Assembly (NCBI GenBank): GCA_035079385.1
Contig: JAVHKY010000026.1
Span: 4,862,501 to 4,926,500 of the forward strand
Length of the DNA stretch: 64,000 bases
Source of the DNA: Aspidiotus rigidus
Lineage: Eukaryota; Arthropoda; Insecta; Hemiptera; Diaspididae
Direction of reading: 5' to 3'
Shown here: positions 10,359 through 20,721 of the stretch, piece after piece
Numbering within the stretch: the first letter of the stretch is position 1
Layout of the letters: every line of letters starts with the position of its first letter
The notes under the pieces: generated by a model
Database searches by the model: none
What the model saw: only the letters and a program-made list of their open reading frames with translations
What the model was told of the DNA's origin: nothing
Position numbers and translations under genes: made by a program

Positions 10359-11898
10359 CTTTCATAAAAGTAGAAGCATCTTGTATAACAGACCCGAAAT
10401 TTCATTCATTACGGACGATATCATCGTGTCAGTCTGCGTACTTTGCCCGCTATAGGAGACAAAGAAAGAAGCAGTATAAAAACTTTACGGGTGTATTTTA
10501 ATTTGAAGAAAGGAACCGACTATTTAATTGAGACCTGTATATCTATTTATTCAGTACCCGTTTTTCTCGGTTTCATGGTCGCTTCGCTCCTAACGCGATA
10601 ATTTTTAGTACCACTGATGATGCTCCCGAATTATTCGGTCTCATTCACAAAGAAGTGTCGATACACGAGACTGAACATACAGTAATGAAAGTTTCCACAC
10701 TCGAACATTGGCTATTTGTCACACAAATATAATAGTCGGCTTGGACCCACCACGATTGTTAAATTAGGCGCTTCGCTCTCGACTCAAAAAGGTTTTAGAG
10801 CTACCTATATTTTCCTTCTCCTTCTCGATGCGTACCTGAAACTGAGCTCTACCGGAGCTGAACTCTTCTCCACTCCCTCTCTATACGTTGTATACATAGC
10901 GTCCGCTTGACAATTCAATTATTGTGTTGTGGAATCTTCCGAATTTTCATTATGTATACTTACCTCACACGTACCATGTCCAAACGTGTAAATGTTGCGA
11001 TTAAAGAACGACTACAAGGAAAAAAAAAAAGTCCCACGCTTGTTTAAAATCTTGTACCATTGATAATCGCGCGCCTCGATGTTTTACAGGGCCTTATAAT
11101 TTCATTCTGTTTCTTTCTCGCTCATTGGTTCGACAGAACGAACGTAAGATGACGTAAAATAAGTGTCATCCTGTTGTAGGTGGTTGACAACCTCTCGCCC
11201 CAGGTAAATACTACTGTATTCGCAATTAGATTTACTGACCGTGACGAGAAAAAAATTTGAGATTCCTTGAATCTGCGTACGGGAAGATAGTATTCTTGGT
11301 ATACGTTTCGAGAAATGAGACATTTTATATTATTTATCGATGTAATTTAGCCTCTACTGAATTAGGAAAATACGAATGATGACTGTACCGACGACCAAAT
11401 TTATGGAGAGGGAAAGGAAGACCAAAAATCTTGCGTTGTATCATTGATTAGGTGAGGAAATGAATGAACGATTGAGGAAGTGATCGTAGTACGGGACCTA
11501 CAAGAGCGAAACGAGCTTACTGTCTTCTCAGTGTATTTTCGTCTTCCATTATGGAATAAATACGAACTCGGATCGACAGGGGGACTTCAGGAACAACTGC
11601 GAGTAGTGAGACTACTAAAAGCTTTGTGCTCTTGAGAGGATACTCTAACAGGTGGGTATTTGCAATTTAGGAGTATTCAGCTCTCAATATGTTCAACCAA
11701 TTAATTTGGAAAAAGGAATTGATTCGCTCTAAGCTCTATTATAGTTTTAAGAAGGAAATTTGGAATTTCGGATGTCAAAATTAGATATTTGACGGGGAGA
11801 AAACAGTGAAAATCTTCTTCTTTGAACTATTAAGAAGGCAAGTCTAAAGGTGTAGCGTTATAAAGATAAGCTGGACTTACTCTTTTTCGTAATCATGG
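10359..11898. other. No recognisable gene
   Basis: Several short chance frames on both strands, none with recognisable motifs. No clear repeat beyond short A-runs near 11020. Confidence 0.45.
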
Positions 11899-12105
11899 TT
11901 AGAGAAATTTCAAAGTGGACATGTTCACAAGGATTATTAGAAATAGGAAATTCTTTAGCCCTGCCAGTAAAGAGATTTGAACCACGCACCTCTGAATCAG
12001 AAGTCCACGACTCAACCGCTCGGCCACCGGCGCTGCAAAGAAATATCTTCCTATTTCTACTTTGAAAGAAAAGTTCCTACTTGTGATAAGGCACAAAGGC
12101 CATAA
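11899..12105 (-). mobile_element. tRNA-derived SINE-like unit, copy A
   Basis: On the minus strand a leader containing TTATGGCCTTTGTGCCTTAT is followed by GCAGCGCCGGTGGCCGAGCG, a tRNA-like head. Its A-box-like sequence is TGGCCGAGCGGTTGAG and its B-box-like sequence is GGTTCAAATCTC. A tail with TTTCCTATTTCTAATAATCC follows. The head resembles a class II (Ser/Leu) tRNA, but the anticodon arm does not fold canonically, so I call it a SINE or tRNA-related repeat rather than a tRNA gene. Confidence 0.65.
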
Positions 12106-12245
12106 GAAGCAGTCGAGCGGGTGAGTCGCGGACTTCTGATTCAGAGGTGCATGGTTCAAACCTCGTTACTGGCAAGGCAAAAGAATGTCCGTATTTCAAT
12201 TTTCCTATTTCTAATAATCCTTGTGAATATGTCCACTCTGAAAAT
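12106..12245 (+). mobile_element. tRNA-derived SINE-like unit, copy B (5'-truncated)
   Basis: Starts within the tRNA-like head (GTGAGTCGCGGACTTCTGAT), keeps the B-box-like GGTTCAAACCTC and the same tail (TTTCCTATTTCTAATAATCC, then CTTGTGAATATGTCCACTCT). The A-box half is missing. Confidence 0.6.
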
Positions 12246-12314
12246 TCTCTTAATTGCCCATTCCTGGCTTTTCTGGACACTCCTCCCGGTATTAGTGCGC
12301 GTTTGCGACCTCCT

Positions 12315-12505
12315 CTTATGGCCTTTGGCCTTATCGCAAGTAGGAACTTTCATTTCAAAGTTGAAATAGGGTGATATTTTTTTGCAGCGCCGATGGCCGA
12401 GCGGTTGAGTCGCAGACTTCTGATTCAGAGGTGCGTGGTCAAACCTCGTTACTGACAGGGCAAAAGAATATCCGTATTTCAACTTTCCTATTTCTAATCA
12501 TGGTT
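12315..12505 (+). mobile_element. tRNA-derived SINE-like unit, copy C
   Basis: Mirror image of copy A: leader TTATGGCCTTTGGCCTTATC, head GCAGCGCCGATGGCCGAGCG, then a B-box-like sequence damaged to GGTCAAACCTC (one T lost). The tail TTTCCTATTTCTAATCATGG ends near 12500. Copies A and C form an inverted pair around copy B. Confidence 0.65.
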
Positions 12506-13430
12506 AGAGTTGGAGGCCGCTAGAATTACAGTCCCTCTAAATCTGTCGAAAGTAGGCTCTACTGTTTTAGGCTGAGGATACAGGTTTCAAAGTGACAAAA
12601 GTCGAAATTTTTTCAAGTCCCTATGAGGCTATCAACTCGTCACGTCATTTTCGTCTCGTGATTTCATGACACAAATTTTAGAATCACCCCCAGTCTCAAG
12701 TCATATCCATGTCAATGCATAACTGTGAGCCTGTACTCACTACAAATAGAGATGAAAAATCATTTTTTTTTTGCCTCGTGTAATTGTTCAATCGCCATGG
12801 TTATTTCAAGATTTTTTTTGTTATATGAGAAGTCCACGAGAGTTCATACCGATTTCTATAAAGAAGTTGAACTTCTCTTCTGAGTTGGCGTAGGAAATTA
12901 GGTATATGTCCTAATTGCTGATGATAAACATAGAATTTCTGGAGACTTGAAGTCACCCTACGACCTAATTTGTACCTTTGATTCATTCTGGAGAAACAAC
13001 AACAGCGCCACGAGAAGGTAAATGTACGTAACAGGAAAAATGATACCTAACGCAGATACACTTGTGAAGGATGAAGAGTTTGGAGGAACATTATCTAGGC
13101 TGACGTCTCTAGATCCGCTTGCAGTCTCGATCGGGAGGAAGGATGGCGGGCAAATCATATGCAGGGGCCAAAAGTGATCGGAAAGGTTATGTTTATCTCA
13201 ATATCTTTTCTCAGTTCTGACGTAGGTAATGTCAATTTCGATACCTAATTCCAATTCCAACATTGAACTACTTTAAGATTATTAGGTCGAGGTATGTTAC
13301 TGTGAAGAATTGGTGAAAATTGAGATCGGAAATAGGAGAGGATTGGGGACTAAGTAGAGGAGCGTAGACAGTTGAGGGGGTGACCATCGGAATTGCTACA
13401 AGACGCCAAGAAACAGAGTGAGGGAGAAAA
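12506..13430. other. No recognisable gene
   Basis: Non-coding sequence; open frames are short and lack motifs. Confidence 0.45.
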
Positions 13431-13472
13431 AGGGTTTTTCAATTGTACAAATCTACTTTATTAGTTGCTTGT

Positions 13473-13510
13473 ACAAGAGTACTTTCGGGTGTTATCCCAT
13501 CATCAGTTGT
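13473..13510 (-). ncRNA. Hammerhead ribozyme motif in PLE terminal repeat (left copy)
   Basis: Reading the minus strand: ACAA, then CTGATGA (13506-13500), TGGGATAACACCC (stem II, GGG/CCC), GAAA (13486-13483), GTACTC, then TTGT. ACAA and TTGT form stem I. A-G/C-U pairs around a UA loop form a minimal stem III, and the cleavage triplet is CUC. The core residues match the hammerhead consensus and the minimal stem III resembles hammerheads described in Penelope-like elements. A one-base bulge after CUGAUGA is unusual. Activity is not shown. Confidence 0.7.
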
Positions 13511-13721
13511 GTCGCAACTGGAGATCAAGGCCTTAACCATGAGTTTTTATAGTATAACACTGTGATCTTATTGGCTATAACAATACTGTGTTGTGATTGG
13601 TTCACTTCTTAGAAACTTATTCTTACAATAATATGACATTGTGTTCTTATTGGCTAAAACATACTGCTTTGTGATTGGTTCTATCTATTGTTCTAAATGC
13701 TGCGTTTCTATTCCTGCCGTC

Positions 13722-15737
13722 TCATTGGTTGGTTCCGTTCTTCTTCTCTCGTCCAATCACCAGGCCGAATAATTTTTCGCTGTCAAATGTGATTACATTG
13801 TTCAAGAAGCAGGCTTTCTTCCTCTTGGCTATTGCAATCTCCATTTGTTCCCAGAGTTTTCTTCTCTTTGTGCGATTCTCTACGTGTATGACTTCAAATA
13901 TTTCCTCTCCATCGTGGTTTTCCTCGTTACAGTGTTTCCCAAACAGTGACTTGCCATCTTCTTTCTCCCTCGACGTTTTGTGCTCCTTTCTCCTGATCTC
14001 AAACTTTCTCCCAGTCTCATCGATATAGATCCCCTCGCACTGTTCACAACTGAGCTCATACACTCCGCTCAAGCTATCCTTGTCCTTTTGTTCCGTCTGG
14101 TCATTGCTGATTCTCTTCACCATGAGTTGGTTATTCTGGATACCCACATTCACATCGTAGCCATTGAACGCCTTTATCACCTTGTTTGTGTACTTTCCTA
14201 TATATGGTATCGATCCGGAGTACTTTCTCACTATGCTATCATGGGTTCCTTTCTTTGTTTCCATTTTCCCAAAGACTCCCTCCACCACACATCTGCGGTA
14301 GCCATTGGCTTCTGCGATCCGCTTTACTATCTCGATCTCTTTCCTCTTCTCTTCATTGTTCTTGAGGATAGAAATTGCCCGATAGGAGTAGTTCTGGATT
14401 GCCGCTAACTTGTGCCTGGGGTGGTGGTAGGAGTCATTTGGGATGATGGTGTCAGAATGCGTCGGCTTCCTGTAGATTTTGTATTCTATCCTATTGTTCT
14501 CCATTGTGAGTGTAAGGTCCAAATAGTTGATGGTCTCATTGCCTTTTTCCACTGTGAATTTGATGCTCTCATTCATCGCGTTCATTTCTGAAAGGAATAG
14601 ATCCACCTGTCTACCAGTGCCTGTCCACACAATTAGAATATCATCTACATATCTGGCCCAGTGTTCGATCGAGTTTCTGAACTTGCTGCCCTTCAATATC
14701 TTGTTTTCCATATCATTCATGAATATCTCCGCCAGTATTGGTGACAGCGGTGATCCCATCGCAAGTCCCCTTTCCTGACTGTAGAACCTGTTATTGAAGC
14801 GGCAGTAATTCTGGCTCAAGATCTCCTCCACTATGTTGGCGTACTTCGACTCATCGGGGTTCCCATGGTATCTGTTGCTTTTGACCAGGGTGAGAAGTTT
14901 CTCCTTCGGTATGGTACCAAATGTATTAGTCACATCAAAGGATATCAGCTTGTCGTTACTCCTGATTTCCAACTTGTCCAGTTGCTCAATCAGCTCACCG
15001 TTGTTTCTGATACTTCGTCTGGGTGCAAAGTGGTAGTTTTCTTTCAGGAATATGGCTACGATCTTTGCTATCTTGTAGCATGGTGATCGACTGCTGTTGA
15101 CCAGGGGTCTCATCGGACGGTTCGCTTTGTGGAGTTTTACAAGCCCCTTGAGTTTTGATGCAACCGGGTTCATCTCAAGCGTCCTTCCATTGCCGGGTAC
15201 ATCGTTCCGTTTCAACACAGCTTTCAGGTCATCATGGTACTTCCGCGTTGGGTCCCTTGCCAGCTCTTGGTATCCATTAACTGCGATGTACGACTCCACT
15301 TTTTGGGTGTAGTCCTCCTTCTCCATTACCACTACCGTGCTGCCCTCGTCCGCCTTTGTCAAAATCAGGTTGTTCTGTCGGATCTTCTTTTGTAGATTTG
15401 TGACCTTCCTCTGCAGTACTTGCGTTCTGTCATAGGTTCTTTGATGTCCAACAGCACTTTCCCAATTTTAGTCCGGGCTTCTGGTCTAACGTCATGTTCC
15501 ATGGTTTGGAATACTTGTTCGCAGTTAATGGCCATGCTTTCAAGCCTACACTCGTTCAGCCTCTCTGGCTGCACGTACTTGATGCCTTTGTCCAGCAGTC
15601 TTTTTTCTTCTTCTGTGAAGGTGACGCTTGATAGGTTCTCGGTTCTGGGAGCAAATTTGTGCTCAACTCTCGCTGTCTCTTCCTTCCTTTCTTCTTTCTT
15701 TCGGGTCAGTTCAGCAAGCTTCTTCTTGATCTGCCGA
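13722..15737 (-). pseudogene. Penelope-like RT + GIY-YIG protein, 5'-truncated, one frameshift
   Basis: From 15362 down to 13722 a single frame of 546 residues is uninterrupted. It contains RT motif A (SFDVTNTF, residues 141-148), motif B (GLAMGSPLSP, 199-208), motif C with the catalytic YVDD (238-241), motif D (NYLDLTL), then a linker and the GIY-YIG nuclease (GVYELSCEQCEGIYIDETGR, from residue 433). The nuclease motif reads YID where YIG is usual. Upstream, 15574-15737 encodes the preceding region (IKKKLAELTRKK…LDKGIKYVQPERLNE) in a frame that must shift by one base near 15420 to join the RT. The first part (MSSDN…), seen at 1-219, is absent. PLE proteins copy element RNA into DNA at nicked chromosomal targets. 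Damage is light, so the insertion is fairly young but inactive. Confidence 0.9.
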
Positions 15738-16885
15738 AAGATTGAGAGTGAAGAACGAAATCAGTGAACTCTACAAGAAAGTCACCAGGCTGAATGGTCT
15801 ACTGTATGATCAATATTTCCATCTGTCCAGGTTACTCCACCCGCAAGAAGTCAAAGAAATGATGTTCGAAAAAGGAGGAGAGGGGAAGAAAGGAGAAGAC
15901 TATGTGGAAAAACGAGTGGAAGCCCAAACAAAACAGATCGAGAACACTGGGCCACATATGTAGATGATATCCTAATTGTGTGGACAGGCACTGATAGACA
16001 GGTGGATCTATTCCTTTCAGAAATGAACGCGATGAATGAGAGCATCAAATTCACAGTAGAAAAAGGCAATGAGACCATCAACTATTTGGACCTACACTCA
16101 CAATGGAGAACAATAGGATAGAATACAAAATCTACAGGAAGCCGACGCATACTGACACCATCATTCCAAATGACTCCTACCACCACCCCAGGCACAAGTT
16201 AGCGGCAATCCAGAACTACTCCTATCGGGCAATTTCTACCCTCAAGAACAACAAAGAGAAGAGGAAAGAGATCGAGATAGTAAAGCAGATCGCAGAAGCC
16301 AATGGCTACCGCAGATGTGTGGTGGAGGGAGTCTTTGGGAAAATGGAAACAAAGAAAGGAACCCATGATAGCATAGTGAGAAAGTACTCCGGATCGATAC
16401 CATATGTAGGAAAGTACACAAACAAGGTGATAAAGGCGTTCAATGGCTACGATGTGAATGTGGGTATCCAGAATAACCAACCCATGGTGAAGAGAATCAG
16501 CAATGACCAAACGGAACAAAAGGACAAGGAAAACTTAAGCGGAGTGTACAAGTTCAGTTGTGAACAGTGCGAGGGGATCTATATCGGTGAGACTTGGAGA
16601 ATGTTTGAGATCAGGAGAAAGGAGCACAAAACGTCGAGGGAGAAAGAAGATGGCAAGTCACTGTTTGGGAAACACTGTAACGAGGAAAACCACGATGGAG
16701 AGGAAATATTTGAAGTCATACACGTAGAGAATCGCACAAAGAGAAGAAAACTCTGGGAACAAATGGAGATAGCAAAAGCCAAGAGGAAGAAAGCCTGCCT
16801 CTTGAACAATGTAATCACATTTGACAGCGAAAAATTATTCGGCCTGGTGATTGGACGAGAGAAGAAGAACGGAACCAACCAATGA
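15738..16885 (+). pseudogene. Penelope-like protein, internally deleted and frameshifted copy
   Basis: 15742-15950 encodes the N-terminal region (RVKNEISELYKKVTRLNGLL and a following KEMMFEKGGEGKKGEDYVEK). It then jumps directly into RT motif C: EHWATYVDDILIVW in a different frame at about 15948-16100. RT motifs A and B are gone. A missing T near 16090 shifts the frame again, after which 16103-16885 is an open 260-codon stretch ending with the nuclease (GVYKFSCEQCEGIYIGETWR). Here YIG is intact, but the glycine of GETGR has become tryptophan. The junction shares ATCGA with the undeleted copy, consistent with microhomology-mediated deletion. Non-functional. Confidence 0.88.
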
Positions 16886-17037
16886 GACGGCAGGAATAGA
16901 AACGCATCATTTAGAACAATAGATAGAACCAATCACAAAGCAGTATGTTTTAGCCAATAAGAACACAATGTCATATTATTGTAAGAATAAGTTTCTAAGA
17001 AGTGAACCAATCACAACACAGCATTGTTATAGCCAAT
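16879..17037 (+). promoter_or_regulatory. CCAAT-box cluster in the PLE terminal region
   Basis: Five CCAAT pentamers lie within 160 bp after the stop codon (16879, 16929, 16954, 17007, 17033), four of them in the alternating contexts GAACCAATCAC and AGCCAATAAGA. The same cluster is present inverted in the left copy. In PLEs the terminal repeat can also drive transcription of the next unit, so an NF-Y-type promoter role is plausible but inferred. Confidence 0.4.
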
Positions 17038-17096
17038 AAGATCACAGTGTTATACTATAAAAACTCATGCTTAAGGCCTTGATCTTCAGTTGCGAA

Positions 17097-17134
17097 ACAA
17101 CTGATGATGGGATAACACCCGAAAGTACTCTTGT
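17097..17134 (+). ncRNA. Hammerhead ribozyme motif in PLE terminal repeat (right copy)
   Basis: CTGATGA (17101-17107), stem II TGGGATAACACCC, GAAA (17121-17124), GTACTC with predicted cleavage after C17130, and ACAA/TTGT closing stem I. It is identical in the core to the left copy, although flanking positions differ (TTGTATAAGTAAC versus TTGTACAAGCAAC), so the core is retained while neighbours drift. Confidence 0.7.
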
Positions 17135-17183
17135 ATAAGTAACTAATAAAGTAGATTTGTACAATTGAAAAACCCTTTTTCAA

Positions 17184-17235
17184 TATTAGTGCTCTACTTA
17201 CACCTCACTCACTCATTATGAGTTCCGATAAGAGT
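17184..17235 (+). repeat. Start of a truncated further PLE unit
   Basis: Directly after the right terminus comes TATTAGTGCTCTACTTACAC and then ATGAGTTCCGATAA, the 5' leader and start codon seen inverted at 199-255. Similarity stops within a few codons. This shows that the terminus is followed by an ORF start, as expected for tandem PLE units with pseudo-LTRs. Confidence 0.75.
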
Positions 17236-17299
17236 GAGGGAACGTGTTGAGCAGATAATATGTTATCAGATTACAAAGACCGCAGTACATCAGGCTGTT

Positions 17300-17870
17300 G
17301 CAATCGCACACTAAGGCCTACAGAAAAGAGCCGCAAATCCTTGAAAAGGTGAAGTCCAGGGAAGCGGCTGGTTTTTGATTGTTCTAACTTTGTTTAAATA
17401 CAGGGTTTTCCAAAAGTCGTGCTGGAAGTCAAGTATCAGGAAAAGGCAATAGTTTTTGAGGTCATAAGCAGAAGTAAGTAGAGGGTTTGGCGATAAGGTC
17501 AATCTCCTCATATTGCGAGACATTGATGTGGCCCGGAATTCAGAGGAAGGAGACTGGTGTCGAGGTGGATGATAGAGTTTGCAGAAGTATTGAATTTAAG
17601 GAATTAGTTGAGTGAGGGTCCTGCATAGCCAGGAGAGACGAAATTGAGAGAATTCAAGCTGAAGGTTAGGAGAGTGAGATGATAAACACGAGAGAATCTG
17701 GCGTTCAGTTCGGAATTACTTAATCGATGTCTGGTTAAGGCACCTTGGATCGAGTATGCGTATCCAGTTTCGTGGTAAGATTTAAATCCGTCAGTAAAGC
17801 AGAGTTGAGGGCGAAGGGTTCAATTTGGACAGTTGACATGGTTGAAATTCAAGAGCAAGGAGAAAAGTAG
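17300..17870 (-). pseudogene. LINE RNase H / C-terminal domain remnant
   Basis: Minus-strand translation in several frames gives FTDGFKSYHETGYAYSIQGA (RNase H DG motif, near 17795), then IPGHINVSQYEEIDLIAK (the W-x-P-x-H block, near 17540), then DLKNYCLFLILDFQHDFW. The last parallels DYKNYYHSLILERWTNLW of the LINE at 24660-26110, so both come from related families. The tryptophan before IPGH is a stop (TGA), and frameshifts occur between blocks. It is an old, dead copy of a non-LTR retrotransposon with a C-terminal RNase H domain. Confidence 0.65.
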
Positions 17871-19140
17871 ATGGATTGGAAGCTGAGTGAATTGGGCTGT
17901 GCAAGTGAATTACGTGAATTATCGTACTTTGATGACTGTTGTGATGATGAATCTAATTTGGGAATAATCTTCGTACGATTTTCTCCAATTCGCCGTCTCT
18001 CTCAACGAATAGTACAACCTCTAGCCGTACGGATCAAGTGTTTCAGCGTCATATTGGACCCGACAAAAATTTACCTTGAACTAATCCGACGAATGGCTAC
18101 TCTTGTCGATTTTTGTGGAGAAAAAAAAAAATAGTTACGTAAAGGAGAACAGCTCTATTCGTAGCTTATATACGTGAAAATCTCCAATACCGAATAACTC
18201 CGAATGACCCTCAAAAAAGACAAGGAAAAAAAAAGAGAATGGAACGTACTCGTTTTTGTATAGGCATAGTCATAAACCAGCATCCTATTGTGCTCTTAAG
18301 CGTCCGTCCACGAATAAGATTCACCGTATCAGTTGATTACGACCATTAACTCCTAGAAAGTCGATGAAGCATTTCGTTTGCTCAATGAAATTAGTCGGTA
18401 GGCTACATTACTCGTATTCGAGTAGAAATCGATACCGTACCCATGCATTATATTAAATACGAACGAGAGCCGTTTAACTATAATTTCAAACGTGTCTTCT
18501 CCAATCAAATATCGAGTGGCGAACTATTGGTTCGTGAATGGCGGATTTAATTCTCGCACGTCAAATTGTCGAGTATTAAATGATTTCGTTCGAGCTGTAG
18601 GATTCGCGTTTCTATGCATGCGCAAAAAGAAGACTAGACTGGTCATGCGTGCGTGCAATTCGCCTGTGGTCCGCGTTAAACTTAAAAGCTATGCACGACG
18701 ACGCTTAGTAGTAGCATATTTCACGCTTGTCCAAATAAGTAAAAATACCTCCTTCAAAACTTTCCTTCTCTTCTTTGAATACAGAAGATTTTCTCTTCTA
18801 TTACGTACAGTCCAGTAACCACAAGAATCTCGCCGAGTAACGTTTCTATACCTAAAAATCCTGTGCTTATACTTCGGTGTCGTGGGAGGGTGACGGAACG
18901 TCAACGGGAAATTATTAATATTATTTGTGAATATAAAAATATTGACGTAAAAGGTATTTTCCTTTCGACTGACCGGCTATTATCAAACAAACAGGGAACG
19001 ATCAACCACAATGATCTGAAAATTAATTCCTACATGAGTATTTCTCACTCCGAAAAAGAATACCGTTCACCGTTCCTCGCTATAGAACATCGGTTTTCTT
19101 TTCTTTTGTATAGAGCTCTTCCCCTGAACCATATTGTATA
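17871..19140. other. No recognisable gene
   Basis: Short unsupported frames only; AT-rich. Confidence 0.45.
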
Positions 19141-19567
19141 TATGTTGCGCCTAATTCGTGTAATTTCCGAATCCGTGGAATCGGCAGCTTTTTTGCCGAA
19201 TTCGTGTACTCAACTCGTTTTAGGGTCTCCTGAAGAAGAAACAGCTCCAGAAGGGCGTTAAATATTGAGTCACAGCATTTGAGAACCGTTTTGCTGATAA
19301 ACTTGATTATTAAAATCGTTTTAGGAGGTTATCAAACCGGTACTGAAACAACTTCAGAAAAGGATTTGAGCAGGAGTAAATTCTCACAAAAAACTCCTTG
19401 GTCTAATTTGATCAGATATTCTTGGAAAGACTTTATGACCATGGAAATTCTTTTAAAAACACTTGAGAGGGACTAAAATTTGATTAGGAAAGCTTTGAGT
19501 TCACAAATTCGGCAAAAAAGCTGCCGATTCCACGGATTCGGCAATTACACGAATTCGGCGTGACATA
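19141..19567. mobile_element. MITE copy 2 with about 65-bp terminal inverted repeats
   Basis: The left end (TCCGTGGAATCGGCAGCTTT, GCCGAATTCGTG) is mirrored at the right end (AAAGCTGCCGATTCCACGGA, CACGAATTCGGCGTGACATA). The 430-bp body has no coding capacity and is closely similar to 7621-8050. The ends are rich in the hexamer GAATTC and in TTCGGC/GCCGAA. Confidence 0.88.
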
Positions 19568-20713
19568 CAAATCCCTGCCAAGTACCATTGCAATAAGAAT
19601 CAGGCGAACGAGTATGCAATATGATGAAGGGGAAGAGCCCTGTCGGCCAATAACACGTTTCGAATGTTTCAGTAGAAGGGGAATTTACTGAAACATGCGA
19701 GGTCAGGTGTTTGAGTTATGCCCCAAGGACGCTCTGCTCTTCAGGAGTACTAAAAAGTTTCGGACGACACGTTTCAATGAATTGTTTTTTATTTTGATTG
19801 ATTTGGTTCCGAAAGGTGGCTCAGCTTATGTTATATTGTTTTTCCTGCGGATATTGTAAAATTGTATCTTGTTCAATAATTAAGGGTAGACAGCCGCTTT
19901 TAACTCCATTTTCGTGTTATATTGTCATTACAGGATGCAAAAATTTGTTTATGACTGCACTCTTGTTCCACAAATTGTATGCTGTTCATTGCATCTGCCG
20001 AGCTAATTGTGAATTTTATGGCATCCCACTCAATAGACAGAAAAAGGAATTCTTCATTATCCATATTCCATGATGGAACCGGACTTTCAAAGGTAAGATT
20101 ATAATTTTAAGAGAGGATTTTCCTTTAGTTCAGGAGCAAGAGTGAGGTGTTGGTAAAGATCGGCCGAAAATCAAACCTATAATGATGGATTGAGATCTTT
20201 CTTGGAATTAAGTCCAGAAATTTTCTTCCCTTATAGGGTGATTTGGCGTATAGGGTTCAAATGAGATTTGTGATTAGTAAGATGTCCTGTAAATTTTGGA
20301 CGATGTTCCAATCTCTGCTTGGGTACCGTTATTCCAATGGCACTGAAATCTTTCAAAACTAAGCTTCAAATTTATTCGAGATTGTTCTCCTTCAAAATAG
20401 TTCAATCCTCGCCCTCGACACTCATTTATACACTCTCATCACTCTTCAGGGGATCCAAAATGGACCTCAATGGCGGAACGGTTTTGGCAGGGATCCCAAT
20501 TTCAAACCTCACTATAAAAAGCCAGAAATTTATGCGTTTTCTGTTCCGTAATCCACCTTTCGAGCAGTTTTCTACTCAGTTCAAACAAGTAGGTATCACA
20601 ACTGAGTTTAAAGGCGGACTTTAAATTTAGGTAATGCAAGTTCTGTAAAGTATATCGGTCGAAAAAATATTTTAGAGTAGGAGCAGGAGTTTATTGTTCA
20701 CTTCATGGAAAAA
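19568..20713. other. No recognisable gene
   Basis: Non-coding; a 101-codon frame at 20319-20624 has no recognisable motifs. Confidence 0.4.
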
Positions 20714-20721
20714 CATTAGAT

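Larger units (their letters stand above)
13431..17183. mobile_element. Head-to-head inverted pair of Penelope-like retroelements
   Basis: One copy runs leftward (15737 to 13431) and the other rightward (15738 to 17183). Their 5' portions abut at about 15737/15738, and each outer end carries the same terminus (…TACAATTGAAAAACCCTTTT in the outward direction). The region is therefore a large imperfect palindrome. The left copy has the longer coding region; the right copy has an internal deletion of most of the RT. RT fused to a C-terminal GIY-YIG nuclease and hammerhead motifs in the terminal region are hallmarks of Penelope-like elements. Confidence 0.9.

Noticed and set aside
12387..12460. A functional tRNA-Ser/Leu gene
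   Set aside because: The B-box has lost a base, the anticodon arm does not fold with U33, and similar units occur nearby in both orientations, so a SINE-like repeat fits better.
13980..15312. Plus-strand frames of 64-142 codons opposite the PLE ORF
   Set aside because: Antisense shadows of the RT/GIY-YIG frame.
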